Shown here in pieces: positions 1-8,268 of a stretch of DNA of 64,000 nucleotides; within the stretch, counting starts at the first letter, position 1; each line of letters begins with the position of its first letter. Source of the stretch: an uncultured Oceanospirillaceae bacterium (GTDB lineage Bacteria; Pseudomonadota; Gammaproteobacteria; Pseudomonadales; Balneatricaceae); the NCBI GenBank assembly GCA_937136055.1, contig CAKZOD010000051.1:1-64000 (forward strand), written 5' to 3'. The translations under genes and the position numbers were made by a program. The notes under the pieces are model-generated. The model saw nothing but the letters and a program-made list of their open reading frames with translations, was not told the origin of the DNA and did no database searches.

Positions 1-99
1 CACTGTAAAATAAGGTGTGGCAGCGAAACTAGCCAAAAAAGTTATACATGGAAGTTTTTTGGTACTTAATCGCTGTTCCCCTAAAGGTCGGCCTATCCG

Positions 100-762
100 T
101 TAGTTTAGCTTAATCCCATAATGAGCTAAGCGTTGGTTGTAAGTTGTTGCTATGGTTTTTTCTAAAATTTCGCCGTAGCGCTCTCTTGGAAATAACCCCC
201 AGTCGAGTTCACTTTGACTGGGTTGAGGATCGAAAGGAGGGTGATTGGCATACGCTTTGCGCATCCTTTCAATAGCGACAGGGACGACCTCAGGGAGCCA
301 TTGTGCGACGCCTGTGACATTCTCATGACACCATGCTAAAGAGAGCCAGCCAAATTTTGCATGGCGGGGCTCATCATCCAGAATTCTATCGAAAACTTTG
401 ATGACAGCTTCTTCACTAGAAGATTTGCGCATAGCTGAAAAGAGGGGGACAGCAACGGTTTCTCCAAAGCAATATGACTGTACTAGCACTAAGAGCATAG
501 ATTTGCTGAGCGGTTCGAACTCTTGAGCAAGGGTGAGTTGCATTTTATCGAGAGGGAGGCTTTGGGTGCAGCCTAACTTGGCAGCAATATCGTAGCACAT
601 CTGAGCGTGAACCATTTCGTCATCACTAATACGAATAGCCTGACGAATTAAATCTGGGCTTATTGATAATCGTTGCATCCAGTGGCTTAACTCAACAGTG
701 CGAGCGGATGATGTATATTCTGCAATGGCTTGGTTGTACCAGTATTGCTGGATTCTGTTCAT
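100..762 (-). CDS. Ferritin-like diiron protein
   Basis: Predicted cytoplasmic four-helix-bundle protein of 220 residues. The diiron ligand pattern is visible: an ExxH pair at E49/H52, a lone Glu at E100 inside a GET motif, and a second ExxH pair at E130/H133; a first-helix ligand could be E15 or E24. This spacing is that of ferritin-like/rubrerythrin-type carboxylate-bridged diiron folds. No signal peptide or membrane segment. It could store iron, detoxify peroxide or be a diiron oxygenase; the sequence does not separate these. The neighbour on the same strand, 60 bp upstream, is a repeat protein of unknown role, so context gives little help. The fold is fairly sure, the function open. Confidence 0.7.
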   Translation of the reverse strand: MNRIQQYWYNQAIAEYTSSARTVELSHWMQRLSISPDLIRQAIRISDDEMVHAQMCYDIAAKLGCTQSLPLDKMQLTLAQEFEPLSKSMLLVLVQSYCFGETVAVPLFSAMRKSSSEEAVIKVFDRILDDEPRHAKFGWLSLAWCHENVTGVAQWLPEVVPVAIERMRKAYANHPPFDPQPSQSELDWGLFPRERYGEILEKTIATTYNQRLAHYGIKLN

Positions 763-822
763 GAGAAGGTTTCTTTGTAGGAATGATACGCTATGCTGAT
801 ATACAGCATAGCGTATGAACTT

Positions 823-2100
823 TTATTGATCGAGGATGACTTCGTGTTTAACGAGTTCTTCTTTAAGTTCGATGCTTTGATCAAAAATAGCTGACGCTAT
901 TTCTGGTTGTGCGAGTGAGTAATTAGCAGTTAGCGCAGGGCTGAGCTGGCAGAGCGCATCATCTAAATTGTCTAGATCAACATTTAAAATGTCTTCCATC
1001 ACTAAAGGTGGCATCGGCGCAAATGAAGGCCCCATATATCCACAAACGATTTCGCCATTTGGCATTTCGGTCATACCAAAAATTTCTCCAGCGAAAGGTG
1101 TAGACTCTATAAGGATTGCAGGTTCTATCAATTTACTGCTGTCGAGCTCTAGAGTATTTGCTGGGGGCATAGGATTAACAATAATTTCAGGTTCCAGCTC
1201 AATCATCGGAGGCATTGGGTTGACGATAACATCAGGTTCAATCTCAAGTTTGATCTCACCGGCTGTGTCGATCGGGTTGGGCTTTTTCTCTAACTCTAAT
1301 TCTGTCACTGGAGGCATCGGGTTAACGATGATCTCAGGTTCAGGTTGAGGATTGACCACATCCGTTTGTTCCGTCGGTATAAGCTCTAAGTCTGTCGCCG
1401 GTGGCATCGGATTGACGATGATCTCAGGCTCAGGCTTAGGGTTGACCACATCCGTTTGTTCCGTCGGTATAAGCTCTAAATCTGTCGCTGGCGGCATTGG
1501 ATTGACGATGATCTCAGGCTCAGGTAAAGGCTTGACCTCAATCGCAGGCTCGACAGGGATTGGCTGCGGCTCAACTATTGGCGGCATCGGATTGACAATG
1601 ATTTCTGGTTTGACTTCCACGGTGATGTCAACAGGTGTTGATTGTGGTTCAACGACCGGCGGCATCGGATTAACGATGACCTCTGGTTCAGGTTTATTCA
1701 CAATCGTTGTGCCATCAGGTAGGGGACCTTGTCCTGTTTCTGACGGTACAGGGGTTGTATCAGGCTTTAATACCGGCTCTATAGTGCCAATATCTATTGG
1801 ATTGTCTTCAATCAGAATTCCACCAATTAGCTTTTTCCACTTCTTCCAGGCTCTTCCTTTGCTTTTCGGAATACTGTCTAGATCTTCAGAAGAAAGGCGA
1901 TCACCAAAGTGCTTCTCAGCCCAGTTTAATTTAAATTTTAACCCTTTTTTTGCAGGGAAAGAGAGGTCTGTGTATTCGGCGATAAGCTGCTTAAAGCTCA
2001 TTGCTTTAACTTCAGGTTCTTCGATTCTATTAGGGATTTGAGTGGCGCCTACAAAAGTTTCTTGGAGCTTGCTGGCTTCGCGTATATAAGGATTATCCAT
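823..2100 (-). CDS. Proline-rich repeat protein of unknown function
   Basis: A 425-residue protein I do not recognise. The first ~95 residues are charged and helical-looking with many Lys/Trp. Residues ~110-330 are an array of acidic, Pro-rich repeats, each built around the octapeptide PEIIVNPM or a close variant followed by PP; at least seven copies are present. Two central copies are nearly identical 30-residue units, encoded by a 90-bp tandem repeat. The C-terminal ~90 residues are acidic and non-repetitive and keep a decayed PMPP copy. No signal peptide or membrane segment is evident. Such arrays often act as flexible spacers or binding ladders, but no function is assigned. Confidence 0.65.
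   Translation of the reverse strand: MDNPYIREASKLQETFVGATQIPNRIEEPEVKAMSFKQLIAEYTDLSFPAKKGLKFKLNWAEKHFGDRLSSEDLDSIPKSKGRAWKKWKKLIGGILIEDNPIDIGTIEPVLKPDTTPVPSETGQGPLPDGTTIVNKPEPEVIVNPMPPVVEPQSTPVDITVEVKPEIIVNPMPPIVEPQPIPVEPAIEVKPLPEPEIIVNPMPPATDLELIPTEQTDVVNPKPEPEIIVNPMPPATDLELIPTEQTDVVNPQPEPEIIVNPMPPVTELELEKKPNPIDTAGEIKLEIEPDVIVNPMPPMIELEPEIIVNPMPPANTLELDSSKLIEPAILIESTPFAGEIFGMTEMPNGEIVCGYMGPSFAPMPPLVMEDILNVDLDNLDDALCQLSPALTANYSLAQPEIASAIFDQSIELKEELVKHEVILDQ
1352..1531. repeat. Two tandem 90-bp repeats inside the Pro-rich gene
   Basis: Copies at 1352-1441 and 1442-1531 differ at only a few positions, mostly third codon positions (for example aagtctgtcgccggt against aaatctgtcgctggc). The period is an exact multiple of three, 30 codons, so copy number can change without a frameshift. 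Flanking copies of the same motif are more diverged. Confidence 0.8.
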
Positions 2101-2468
2101 GTTCCTTGCCTTTTATGATTATAAATTTAAGCAATGTTAGTTTAGGGGGCTTTTATTGGATATTGTCCTTTGGTACAGTTTATGTCGTTTATTGGCGTCA
2201 TATCTAATTGATTCAAATTGAAAAAATAATGAAGACGTTTTCGAAAAATATCGCTTTTATAGAGCGGAATTTCTGGTTAAATTGGAGTGTATTTAGAGCG
2301 GTATCGATTAAATAATGAGGACGTTTAAGGCAAGAGTTTTAGCGAATGTGTTACCAGTAAATTATCGTTAGTTGCGCAGAGACTAACAGATCATAGGTCT
2401 GTCAGCTCTGCGCTATTTTGCTGATCATTTAAGCTTTTTTATCCGCTGAAGACAGACAAATAAAAGTG
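2101..2468. other. Intergenic region with hairpin and short direct repeat
   Basis: No gene is seen in these 368 bp. It holds the hairpin annotated separately at 2374-2413. It also holds two copies of a 16-bp motif AATAATGARGACGTTT at 2225-2240 and 2311-2326, 86 bp apart; a second shared word, TAGAGCGG, lies between them twice. Meaning unknown. Confidence 0.4.
2374..2413 (-). terminator. Hairpin after the carbamoyl-amidase gene
   Basis: Stem GCGCAGAG (2374-2381) pairs with CTCTGCGC (2406-2413), with an inner ACAGA/TCTGT pair. It lies 56 bp beyond the stop codon of the amidase on the minus strand. The U-tract is weak on either strand, so this is a probable rather than typical terminator. Confidence 0.5.
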
Positions 2469-3698
2469 TTAACTTGCTTGCAGTAACACCGCTTGAATCA
2501 ATACATCACAGCCCGCTGTTAAATCCGCTGGATCTGCATTTTCAGCTTCATTATGGCTGATACCGTTCTCACAAGGGACGAATACCATACCCGTTGGTGC
2601 AACGCGCGAAATATAACACGCATCATGGCCTGCGCCACTGACGATATCACGATGTGGATAACCCGAAAGCTTAGCCGCTTCGCGTACAGAGTCGACACAA
2701 GACTTATTGAAGGGGACGGGTGGTGAGTACCAAATTTCTTCAAACTCCATCTCAAGGCCAAGGCTGCTAGCAGTTGAGTTGGCAAATTCACGCAGTGCTG
2801 CATCCATTTTAGAGAGCACCGCATCATCAGGGTGTCTGAAATCGACAGTGAAGAATACTTCGCCAGGAATAACGTTACGCGAGTTAGGGAACACTTGCAT
2901 TAAGCCAACGGTGGCACAGGCTAGAGGCGAGTTTTCCAAACCAATTTTGTTGACTTGATCGATGATACGAGCAGCACCCACCAACGCGTCTTTACGCGAT
3001 GACATCGGGGTTGGCCCCGCATGTGATTCTTGCCCTGTTAGTTTGACTTCATACCAGCGTTGACCTTGAGCGTCTGTCACCACACCAATGGTTTTTTCTT
3101 CATTTTCTAGAATAGGCCCTTGCTCAATATGCGCTTCGAAAAAAGCTTTGAACTCGCGGTTACCCATTTCAACAGAACCGTTGTAACCGATACGCTCAAG
3201 CTCTTCACCCATGGTTTTACCATCGAGATCAGCGCGAGATAAACCGTACTCAAGATCGAAAACACCGGCGAAAACGCCAGAGGCTACCATCGCTGGCGGG
3301 AAGCGAGAACCTTCTTCGTTTGTCCAAACAGATGCTTCAATAGGATGCTTAGTTTGAATGTTGTTGTCGTTGAGGGTGCGAATGACTTCAAGGCCGCTGA
3401 GTACACCGTAAACACCGTCGAACTTACCGCCCGTTGGCTGAGTATCTAAATGGCTGCCCATCACAACAGGCGGTAGGCTATCATCCGTACCTGCACGGCG
3501 TGCAAAGATATTACCCATTTTATCAACGCTGACAGTACAGCCTGCTTCTTCGCACCATTTGACGAATAAGTCGCGGCCTTGTTTGTCTAAATCGGTGAGT
3601 GCTAAACGGCAGCAGCCGCCTTTTTCAGTGCCGCCAATCTCACCCATCTCCATGAGGCTGTCCCATAGGCGCTGCTCATTAATTTTTATGTTGTTCAT
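2469..3698 (-). CDS. M20-family amidase: hydantoinase/carbamoylase type
   Basis: Zinc- or manganese-dependent amidohydrolase of the allantoate amidohydrolase / N-carbamoyl-L-amino acid hydrolase / beta-ureidopropionase family; 409 residues, normal length. The metal set is intact: H83 (GSHLDT), D94 (KFDGVYG), E128/E129 (TNEEGSRF), H190 (EAHIEQGP) and H382 (ISHNEAE); H358 in GAGHDA is the usual substrate-side histidine. Family members hydrolyse an N-carbamoyl or ureido group to an amine, CO2 and ammonia; which substrate is used cannot be read from the sequence. It is the last gene of a minus-strand series, 82 bp after the F420 oxidoreductase. No dihydropyrimidinase or hydantoinase lies nearby, so the ring-opening partner is elsewhere or different. 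Confidence 0.85.
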   Translation of the reverse strand: MNNIKINEQRLWDSLMEMGEIGGTEKGGCCRLALTDLDKQGRDLFVKWCEEAGCTVSVDKMGNIFARRAGTDDSLPPVVMGSHLDTQPTGGKFDGVYGVLSGLEVIRTLNDNNIQTKHPIEASVWTNEEGSRFPPAMVASGVFAGVFDLEYGLSRADLDGKTMGEELERIGYNGSVEMGNREFKAFFEAHIEQGPILENEEKTIGVVTDAQGQRWYEVKLTGQESHAGPTPMSSRKDALVGAARIIDQVNKIGLENSPLACATVGLMQVFPNSRNVIPGEVFFTVDFRHPDDAVLSKMDAALREFANSTASSLGLEMEFEEIWYSPPVPFNKSCVDSVREAAKLSGYPHRDIVSGAGHDACYISRVAPTGMVFVPCENGISHNEAENADPADLTAGCDVLIQAVLLQAS

Positions 3699-3780
3699 TG
3701 TTCTTGTCCATTTTAGTGCTTACTCACAGAGTACTAGCTGGTTACTTTAGTGAGTAAGCTGATCAATTAACTGTGAGCGA

Positions 3781-4785
3781 TTACTTTTTAAACGCAGGGA
3801 TAATCTTTTGTGCGTAATCTGCAATGATTTTCTCTTCATCACCGCTATCTAAGTAGATGTTGAACTGAGTAGTACCCACCTCTTCTAGCTCTTTAATTTT
3901 AGCGATGTGCGCATCTGGCTCACCTAGAACGCTGAAGCTATCGATGATGTCATTAGTGATGAAATCGAGGTATGGATTATCAGACTGACCATGCTTAGAG
4001 TAGTCATAACCTTTACGCTGCTCGATGTAGTTAGTTAAGCTTTCAGGTACTAATCCTGAGTGTGCACCGTATTTCTCAACGATATCAGCCACGTGGTTAC
4101 CTACCATCGCAGGGAACCAGCGTGTCGCTTCACGACACTTATCCATATCGCCCATGTAAGCAGGAGCTGATGCGATGATTTGATAGTCAGACATATCGCG
4201 TCCCGCTTCTTTACCTGCATTGATTGCCTGCTCAGCGAACCATTTAACCAGTGATGGATCGGCGATTTGTAAAATAACACCGTCGCCCACTTCACCAGCT
4301 GTTTTCAGTGCTTTAGGACCATACGCACCGATGTGAACAGGTAGCTCGTATCCATCAGCCCACGGGAATTTAACAGGCTCTGGGCTCTCGCCGTATTGCA
4401 CTTCTTCACCGCGCACCATGGCTTTTACTTTTTGGGTAAACTCGGCAACGCGTGCAAGGTTCGCAGGCTTTTTGCCCATGACGCGCATCGCGCTGTCACC
4501 ACGGCCTAAACCAACCACAAAACGACCGTTGCTCTGCTTAGCTAGTGAGCCAAATAGTGATGCAGCCACTGACCAATCACGTGAGTTCGGGTTTGTTACA
4601 CAAGGGCCAAACTTCATCTTGGTAGTATGTTCCATGCACATAGCGATTGCAGGGTAACACTCGCGCCACAGTACGTGTGAATCGTAGAACCAGCAATGCG
4701 TGAAGCCAGCAGCTTCTGCTTGTCTAACTAAATTACGTGCGCGCTCTGGTTCAACAAAACCTTTAAATGTAATACCAAATTCCAT
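3781..4785 (-). CDS. F420-dependent luciferase-like oxidoreductase, CPS_4112 type
   Basis: A 334-residue TIM-barrel protein of the luciferase-like (LLM) superfamily. The start MEFGITFKGFVEPERA, the VGLGRGDSAMR stretch and the LPVHIGAYGPKAL segment match the CPS_4112-type F420-dependent subfamily, as I know it limited to F420 makers. It should use reduced F420 for hydride transfer to an unknown cytosolic substrate. It sits downstream of the full cof set and an F420:NADP reductase, which supports F420 rather than FMN as cofactor. RutA, the pyrimidine-ring-opening enzyme, is a flavin-dependent member of the same superfamily, of interest because a RutR-like regulator is nearby. A structured 320-bp gap precedes the gene. 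Family assignment is good, the substrate unknown. Confidence 0.82.
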   Translation of the reverse strand: MEFGITFKGFVEPERARNLVRQAEAAGFTHCWFYDSHVLWRECYPAIAMCMEHTTKMKFGPCVTNPNSRDWSVAASLFGSLAKQSNGRFVVGLGRGDSAMRVMGKKPANLARVAEFTQKVKAMVRGEEVQYGESPEPVKFPWADGYELPVHIGAYGPKALKTAGEVGDGVILQIADPSLVKWFAEQAINAGKEAGRDMSDYQIIASAPAYMGDMDKCREATRWFPAMVGNHVADIVEKYGAHSGLVPESLTNYIEQRKGYDYSKHGQSDNPYLDFITNDIIDSFSVLGEPDAHIAKIKELEEVGTTQFNIYLDSGDEEKIIADYAQKIIPAFKK

Positions 4786-4946
4786 GTTTAACTCCTGAGA
4801 TAATTTCTCTTTAAGTGAGGCGTGATAGTGTTGCCTGAAAGACTAACTAGCAGCGCCGAGACAATAAGAGCGAAGGACAATGACCCGAACTCTCGGTTTA
4901 TTTTTGCGGCCTCAGCATAACTACTGCATTTGATAATACGGCGTTA

Positions 4947-5004
4947 AAAATCGGCTCAATATGCTCATTTACATATGTAAACTGCGCTATTTCGCCGATT
5001 TTTG
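4947..5004. repeat. Nested symmetrical inverted repeat upstream of the LLM gene
   Basis: Outer arms AAAAATCGGC (4947-4956) and GCCGATTTTT (4995-5004) are perfectly complementary. A 14-bp perfect palindrome TTTACATATGTAAA (4969-4982) sits in the exact centre, with 12 bp on each side, and an AATA/TATT pair extends the outer stem inward. In RNA it can form a long hairpin ending in five U on either strand, so it may be a bidirectional terminator or processing site between the F420:NADP reductase and the oxidoreductase. The central palindrome could also be a protein operator. The rest of the 4786-5105 gap holds another inverted pair (CCGAGA/TCTCGG) and no gene. Confidence 0.6.
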
Positions 5005-5105
5005 CCTTGTTTTATCTTCATTCGTGACGTTATGCAGAGGCCTCATTTATCTAGTTACTTACTTACTGGGTTTGCTTATGTTTTGGAATAAAACGAAAGT
5101 GAGAT

Positions 5106-5783
5106 TTAATGCCCATCTGGCGGACAAATCTTGATCCCCGCATGTGAGAAAGGCACTTTCTTTGAAATGTTAAGGCGAATCAGCATCGGTGTTATCGCTT
5201 CAACGCAGCGCGCATTAACCGCAGGGCCGACGTTGTAAGCTTTAACATTGAGTTTTTCGACTAGCTCAATGACTTGGTTTTTAGCGTCTAAGTTATTGCC
5301 GCAAACTAAAATGTCGCAGTTAATTTGCTGCTCAAGATTGTTGAGCGTGACAGCGGATACATTGTGCAGGGCACCAACAACGTGAATATCGCTGCCAAGA
5401 ATTGCTTGGGCAGCCTCAGTTGCAGAGCCCTCTGGTGGCATATCGACAGCTTTGGGATCGCCATCTTTTAAAGGCACTACGATGTCGATCAAAATTTTAT
5501 CAGCGAGGTCTGCTTTGATGGAATTTAGTGTGGCATCGTGAGCTGCGTAAGGCACCGAGAGCACGACCATCTTGTCAGCTGCTTGTACCGCTTGGTTGTT
5601 ATCAGCGCCGCTAATGTTACCCGCTTGTGAGGTGGCACTGAGCTGCTCGTTTAATTCCCCTGCAATGTCAGAAGCACGCGCCCCGTCTCTAGAGCCGAGT
5701 ACCACATCCACACCTGCACCTGCAAAACGAAGTGCTAGTCCTTTACCTTGTGGACCTGTGCCACCGAGAATCGCTATTTTCAT
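5106..5783 (-). CDS. npdG: F420H2:NADP+ oxidoreductase
   Basis: A 225-residue Rossmann protein that shuttles hydride between NADPH and F420, the usual way aerobic bacteria make reduced F420. The N-terminal dinucleotide motif is [17 protein letters not shown], with a following GSRD whose Arg suits NADP phosphate binding; length fits the Fno/NpdG family. It lies 55 bp after cofE on the same strand, so cofactor synthesis and its reductase appear co-transcribed. The reading frame starts at the first ATG. Alternative: a related NADP-dependent reductase, but the cof neighbours make Fno by far the best call. Confidence 0.85.
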   Translation of the reverse strand: MKIAILGGTGPQGKGLALRFAGAGVDVVLGSRDGARASDIAGELNEQLSATSQAGNISGADNNQAVQAADKMVVLSVPYAAHDATLNSIKADLADKILIDIVVPLKDGDPKAVDMPPEGSATEAAQAILGSDIHVVGALHNVSAVTLNNLEQQINCDILVCGNNLDAKNQVIELVEKLNVKAYNVGPAVNARCVEAITPMLIRLNISKKVPFSHAGIKICPPDGH

Positions 5784-5838
5784 TATTTTTTCCTCTTCTT
5801 TTTATGCACACTTAAATGGTTTGATTTAATGACGTAAT

Positions 5839-6645
5839 TTATTGGCGAAATAAATCTTCTGTTGCAGGGCGTAATAAATCACTCGCGCTGCTATCAGTTG
5901 GCTGCCAGTTAACACCTCTAAAAATGATCACAGGCTTCTTTCCCTCTTTGCTCATCAATAAGCCGGATGCAGCCGCTAGCTCATCGGCAAGGGCGGGCAC
6001 AGTCACGCGCAGCTCGCGCCCGTACGCATCTGTTTCGCCAGCAAGATCGACTTTGCTGGGGACATTGGCTAAACCGATAGCGACATTCACAAGACCCATG
6101 CGCCAAGGTCTGCCAAAGGTATCGGTAATCACAATACCTAAGCCAGCTCCTGTGCTATCTTCAATTTTTTTGCATAGCGCTCTCGCACTGGCATCAGGGT
6201 CATCTGGTAGAGTAATCACATGATTTGGCTGATCGACGTTAGATTCATCCACCGCTGCATTGGCACAAATAAAGCCCTGCTTGTGCTGAGTGATGATTAA
6301 GCCTTCATCTTGATTAGGGAGTTTGCGAGTGCGCACAATACGTGTTGACTCTTGCAAAATGACTTCAATTTTTGCTGGGTTCTTATTTAGCTGCTCAGCC
6401 AGTTCGAGAGCTTCTTGGGATGCTTCAATCTGTTCAAGATCAATCACTTTTCCTTCTGATTTTGAAACTACTTTATGGGCAATAACTAATATATCGCCGT
6501 TTTGTAATGCCAAGTTTTGCGCATTGAGCGCAGCGATAATTTGCGCAGCCAAGTCGTCTCCAGGCTGAACATCAGGAATACCCAGCACGGCAATCGCCTC
6601 TACCTGTTGGCAATCATTGTTGTAAGAGGGAGTCGTGTTTTGCAT
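5839..6645 (-). CDS. cofE: F420-0:gamma-glutamyl ligase
   Basis: Adds the glutamate tail to F420-0 using GTP and a divalent metal. The CofE core is clear: VEAIAVLGIPDVQPGDDL near the start, DILVIAHKVVSKSEGK, the VRTRKLP-like segment, then ITDTFGRPWRMG and GRELRVTVPALADELAAA. The protein ends after the ligase domain, so it lacks the C-terminal FMN domain found in mycobacterial FbiB. I place the start at 6645 (MQNTTPS), preceded by AAAGG eight bases upstream, rather than at 6672 inside cofC, which has no Shine-Dalgarno. It starts 16 bp after the cofC stop and is followed by npdG. Confidence 0.92.
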   Translation of the reverse strand: MQNTTPSYNNDCQQVEAIAVLGIPDVQPGDDLAAQIIAALNAQNLALQNGDILVIAHKVVSKSEGKVIDLEQIEASQEALELAEQLNKNPAKIEVILQESTRIVRTRKLPNQDEGLIITQHKQGFICANAAVDESNVDQPNHVITLPDDPDASARALCKKIEDSTGAGLGIVITDTFGRPWRMGLVNVAIGLANVPSKVDLAGETDAYGRELRVTVPALADELAAASGLLMSKEGKKPVIIFRGVNWQPTDSSASDLLRPATEDLFRQ

Positions 6646-6661
6646 TGATTCAACCTTTGTC

Positions 6662-7306
6662 TTAACTTGCATACTTGATGCTGTTATTTAGAGTATTTAG
6701 CTTGAGCTGGTTGATCGCTGAAGCACTGAGTTGTTGTAAGTCTTGAGCGGTATCTAAATCCAGAGCTAGAGATGGCAGTGCTAATAGCTCACAGTTACAA
6801 CCTTTACGCGTTGCTTGACTCCAATGCTTGTTACTAGAGTCAATGCCATAACTGAAATCAATTGCCATAGGTGGTGTGCAAAGTAGCGCATTGGTACCAC
6901 CATCTTCAGCGGGGCAAATAACCACTGAGTTATCGGTTCGCTGAGTATTGAGTAGCTGTTCAAACTCATTGATTTTTAAATTAATAATGTCAGCGGGTAG
7001 CACTAAAACACTTTTATAGCCGTGCAGTTGGCAATACTCAGCACCTTGGGTAATTGCCTCATTCAAGCCATTGGCCTGGGGTTCTAATAAAACTTTTACA
7101 TGGAATTGGCGTGCTATATCAGCAATAAAAGATGATGGAGTTACAATAAGTACATCGGTATCTGAAAAATGTGCGCGTAAAAAACGTAAGGTTTTATACA
7201 AAAGATTAAGGGCAACACACTGTCTTTCAGCAGGCGCTAATACATCACTCAAACGCTGTTTGGAATGTTGTGGGTCTTTCATTGGGATTACGATGCACAA
7301 GCTCAT
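6662..7306 (-). CDS. cofC: 2-phospho-L-lactate (or PEP) guanylyltransferase
   Basis: Activates the phospho-three-carbon acid (2-phospholactate, PEP or 3-phosphoglycerate depending on lineage) with GTP to give the donor for CofD. A 214-residue nucleotidyltransferase-like protein beginning MSLCIVIPMKDPQHSKQRLS, the typical CofC/FbiD opening (IPxKxxxxSKxRLS), with VLVLPADI as the metal-binding region and PAEDGGTNALL further on. The start overlaps the cofD stop as ATGA, which implies translational coupling. The acid used cannot be told from sequence alone; PEP (giving dehydro-F420) is the usual bacterial choice, and 3-phosphoglycerate is known in a proteobacterial symbiont. Confidence 0.9.
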   Translation of the reverse strand: MSLCIVIPMKDPQHSKQRLSDVLAPAERQCVALNLLYKTLRFLRAHFSDTDVLIVTPSSFIADIARQFHVKVLLEPQANGLNEAITQGAEYCQLHGYKSVLVLPADIINLKINEFEQLLNTQRTDNSVVICPAEDGGTNALLCTPPMAIDFSYGIDSSNKHWSQATRKGCNCELLALPSLALDLDTAQDLQQLSASAINQLKLNTLNNSIKYAS

Positions 7307-8268
7307 ATGCTTTCGCTCCCCGACATTGAAGTTTCAGTAGGGCAGTAGCTAATAAGTTGTTCTGCGAGCCTAACTTTATCTGCTCTGTTGTGCATCATTG
7401 TATCGGTGCTTTGCACTTGCATCCCCAGTGCGCTGATTTCCTCACAGAGAGCTTGGTCTTGTTGATCAATGACGAGCAAGTCAATCAAACCTTGATAGCA
7501 CTGTGCAACACCCAAAGCATTACAAGGGATATCAAGTGCTTGTAGCATTTTGTCCGCAGGCCCTTTAACGGTTTTGCCACCGATAATAGGCGACACAGCC
7601 AGTTTATAAGCCGTTGATTGAATAAGAGCTTCACGGATGCCAGGAATCGATAAAATAGCGCCAATGCTGACTATCGGGTTAGAAGGCGCTAGTACAATGA
7701 TGTCAGCATCTTGAATGGCTTTTAGTGCTTCAGTGGTCGCCTTTGCACTATCAGCTCCTTTAAACACTATCTCGCTAATTTGCGGCTGACACTGATAGCG
7801 CACAAAGTAGCTTTGAAAATCTAACCAGCCTTTATCAGTGTTAACACGGGTTTGTACAATATCGTCAGTGGGTAAAAGCAGCGGTGTATTTAAGCCGAAC
7901 TTTTGGGCGATATCTTTGGCAATCACACTGGGGCGAATACCTTGTTTACGCAATTGAGTACGATAAATATGGGTGGCAAAATCTTGGTCGCCTAAATACA
8001 TCCAAGTGTCTTCGCCCAGTGCATTCAAAGCATCTAAAGTGCGGTTTGTCTCGTCTTTTAAGCCCCAGCCTTTTTCAGTGTCGATACGATCCGTTAGGGT
8101 ATACGTCAGGGTATCGATGTCAGGAGAAACCCATAAGCCGTGAATTTCTTGATCGTCACAGATATTGCCGAGAATCGACAAACTATTGGAAAACTGGCTT
8201 TGCAGCAAACCCTCTGCCATCTTCGCGCCACCAACGCCCCCTGCTAGCAATAAAATAGACTGACTCAT
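7303..8268 (-). CDS. cofD: 2-phospho-L-lactate transferase
   Basis: Joins the guanylylated acid to FO, giving F420-0 (or dehydro-F420-0). The opening LLLAGGVGGAKMAEGL is the diagnostic CofD/FbiA nucleotide-binding loop; LGDQDFATHIYRT and APSNPIVSIGAIL are further family blocks. I choose the start at 8268 because it overlaps the cofH stop as ATGA, giving 321 residues, the normal size; an upstream codon at 8286 would extend into cofH. The stop overlaps cofC in the same way, so cofH-cofD-cofC form a tightly coupled block. Confidence 0.93.
   Translation of the reverse strand: MSQSILLLAGGVGGAKMAEGLLQSQFSNSLSILGNICDDQEIHGLWVSPDIDTLTYTLTDRIDTEKGWGLKDETNRTLDALNALGEDTWMYLGDQDFATHIYRTQLRKQGIRPSVIAKDIAQKFGLNTPLLLPTDDIVQTRVNTDKGWLDFQSYFVRYQCQPQISEIVFKGADSAKATTEALKAIQDADIIVLAPSNPIVSIGAILSIPGIREALIQSTAYKLAVSPIIGGKTVKGPADKMLQALDIPCNALGVAQCYQGLIDLLVIDQQDQALCEEISALGMQVQSTDTMMHNRADKVRLAEQLISYCPTETSMSGSESI

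Noticed and set aside
1352..1531. CRISPR-like array in the 90-bp repeats
   Set aside because: Units are contiguous, coding and lack unique spacers.
968..2041. Two plus-strand frames encoding GGIGLTMISGSG repeats
   Set aside because: They are the exact antisense of the Pro-rich repeat gene; repetition keeps the reverse frame open. The minus-strand protein has normal composition and a proper start.
4786..5105. Riboswitch upstream of the LLM gene
   Set aside because: Inverted repeats are present, but I cannot match the consensus of guanidine, glycine, SAM or FMN riboswitches.
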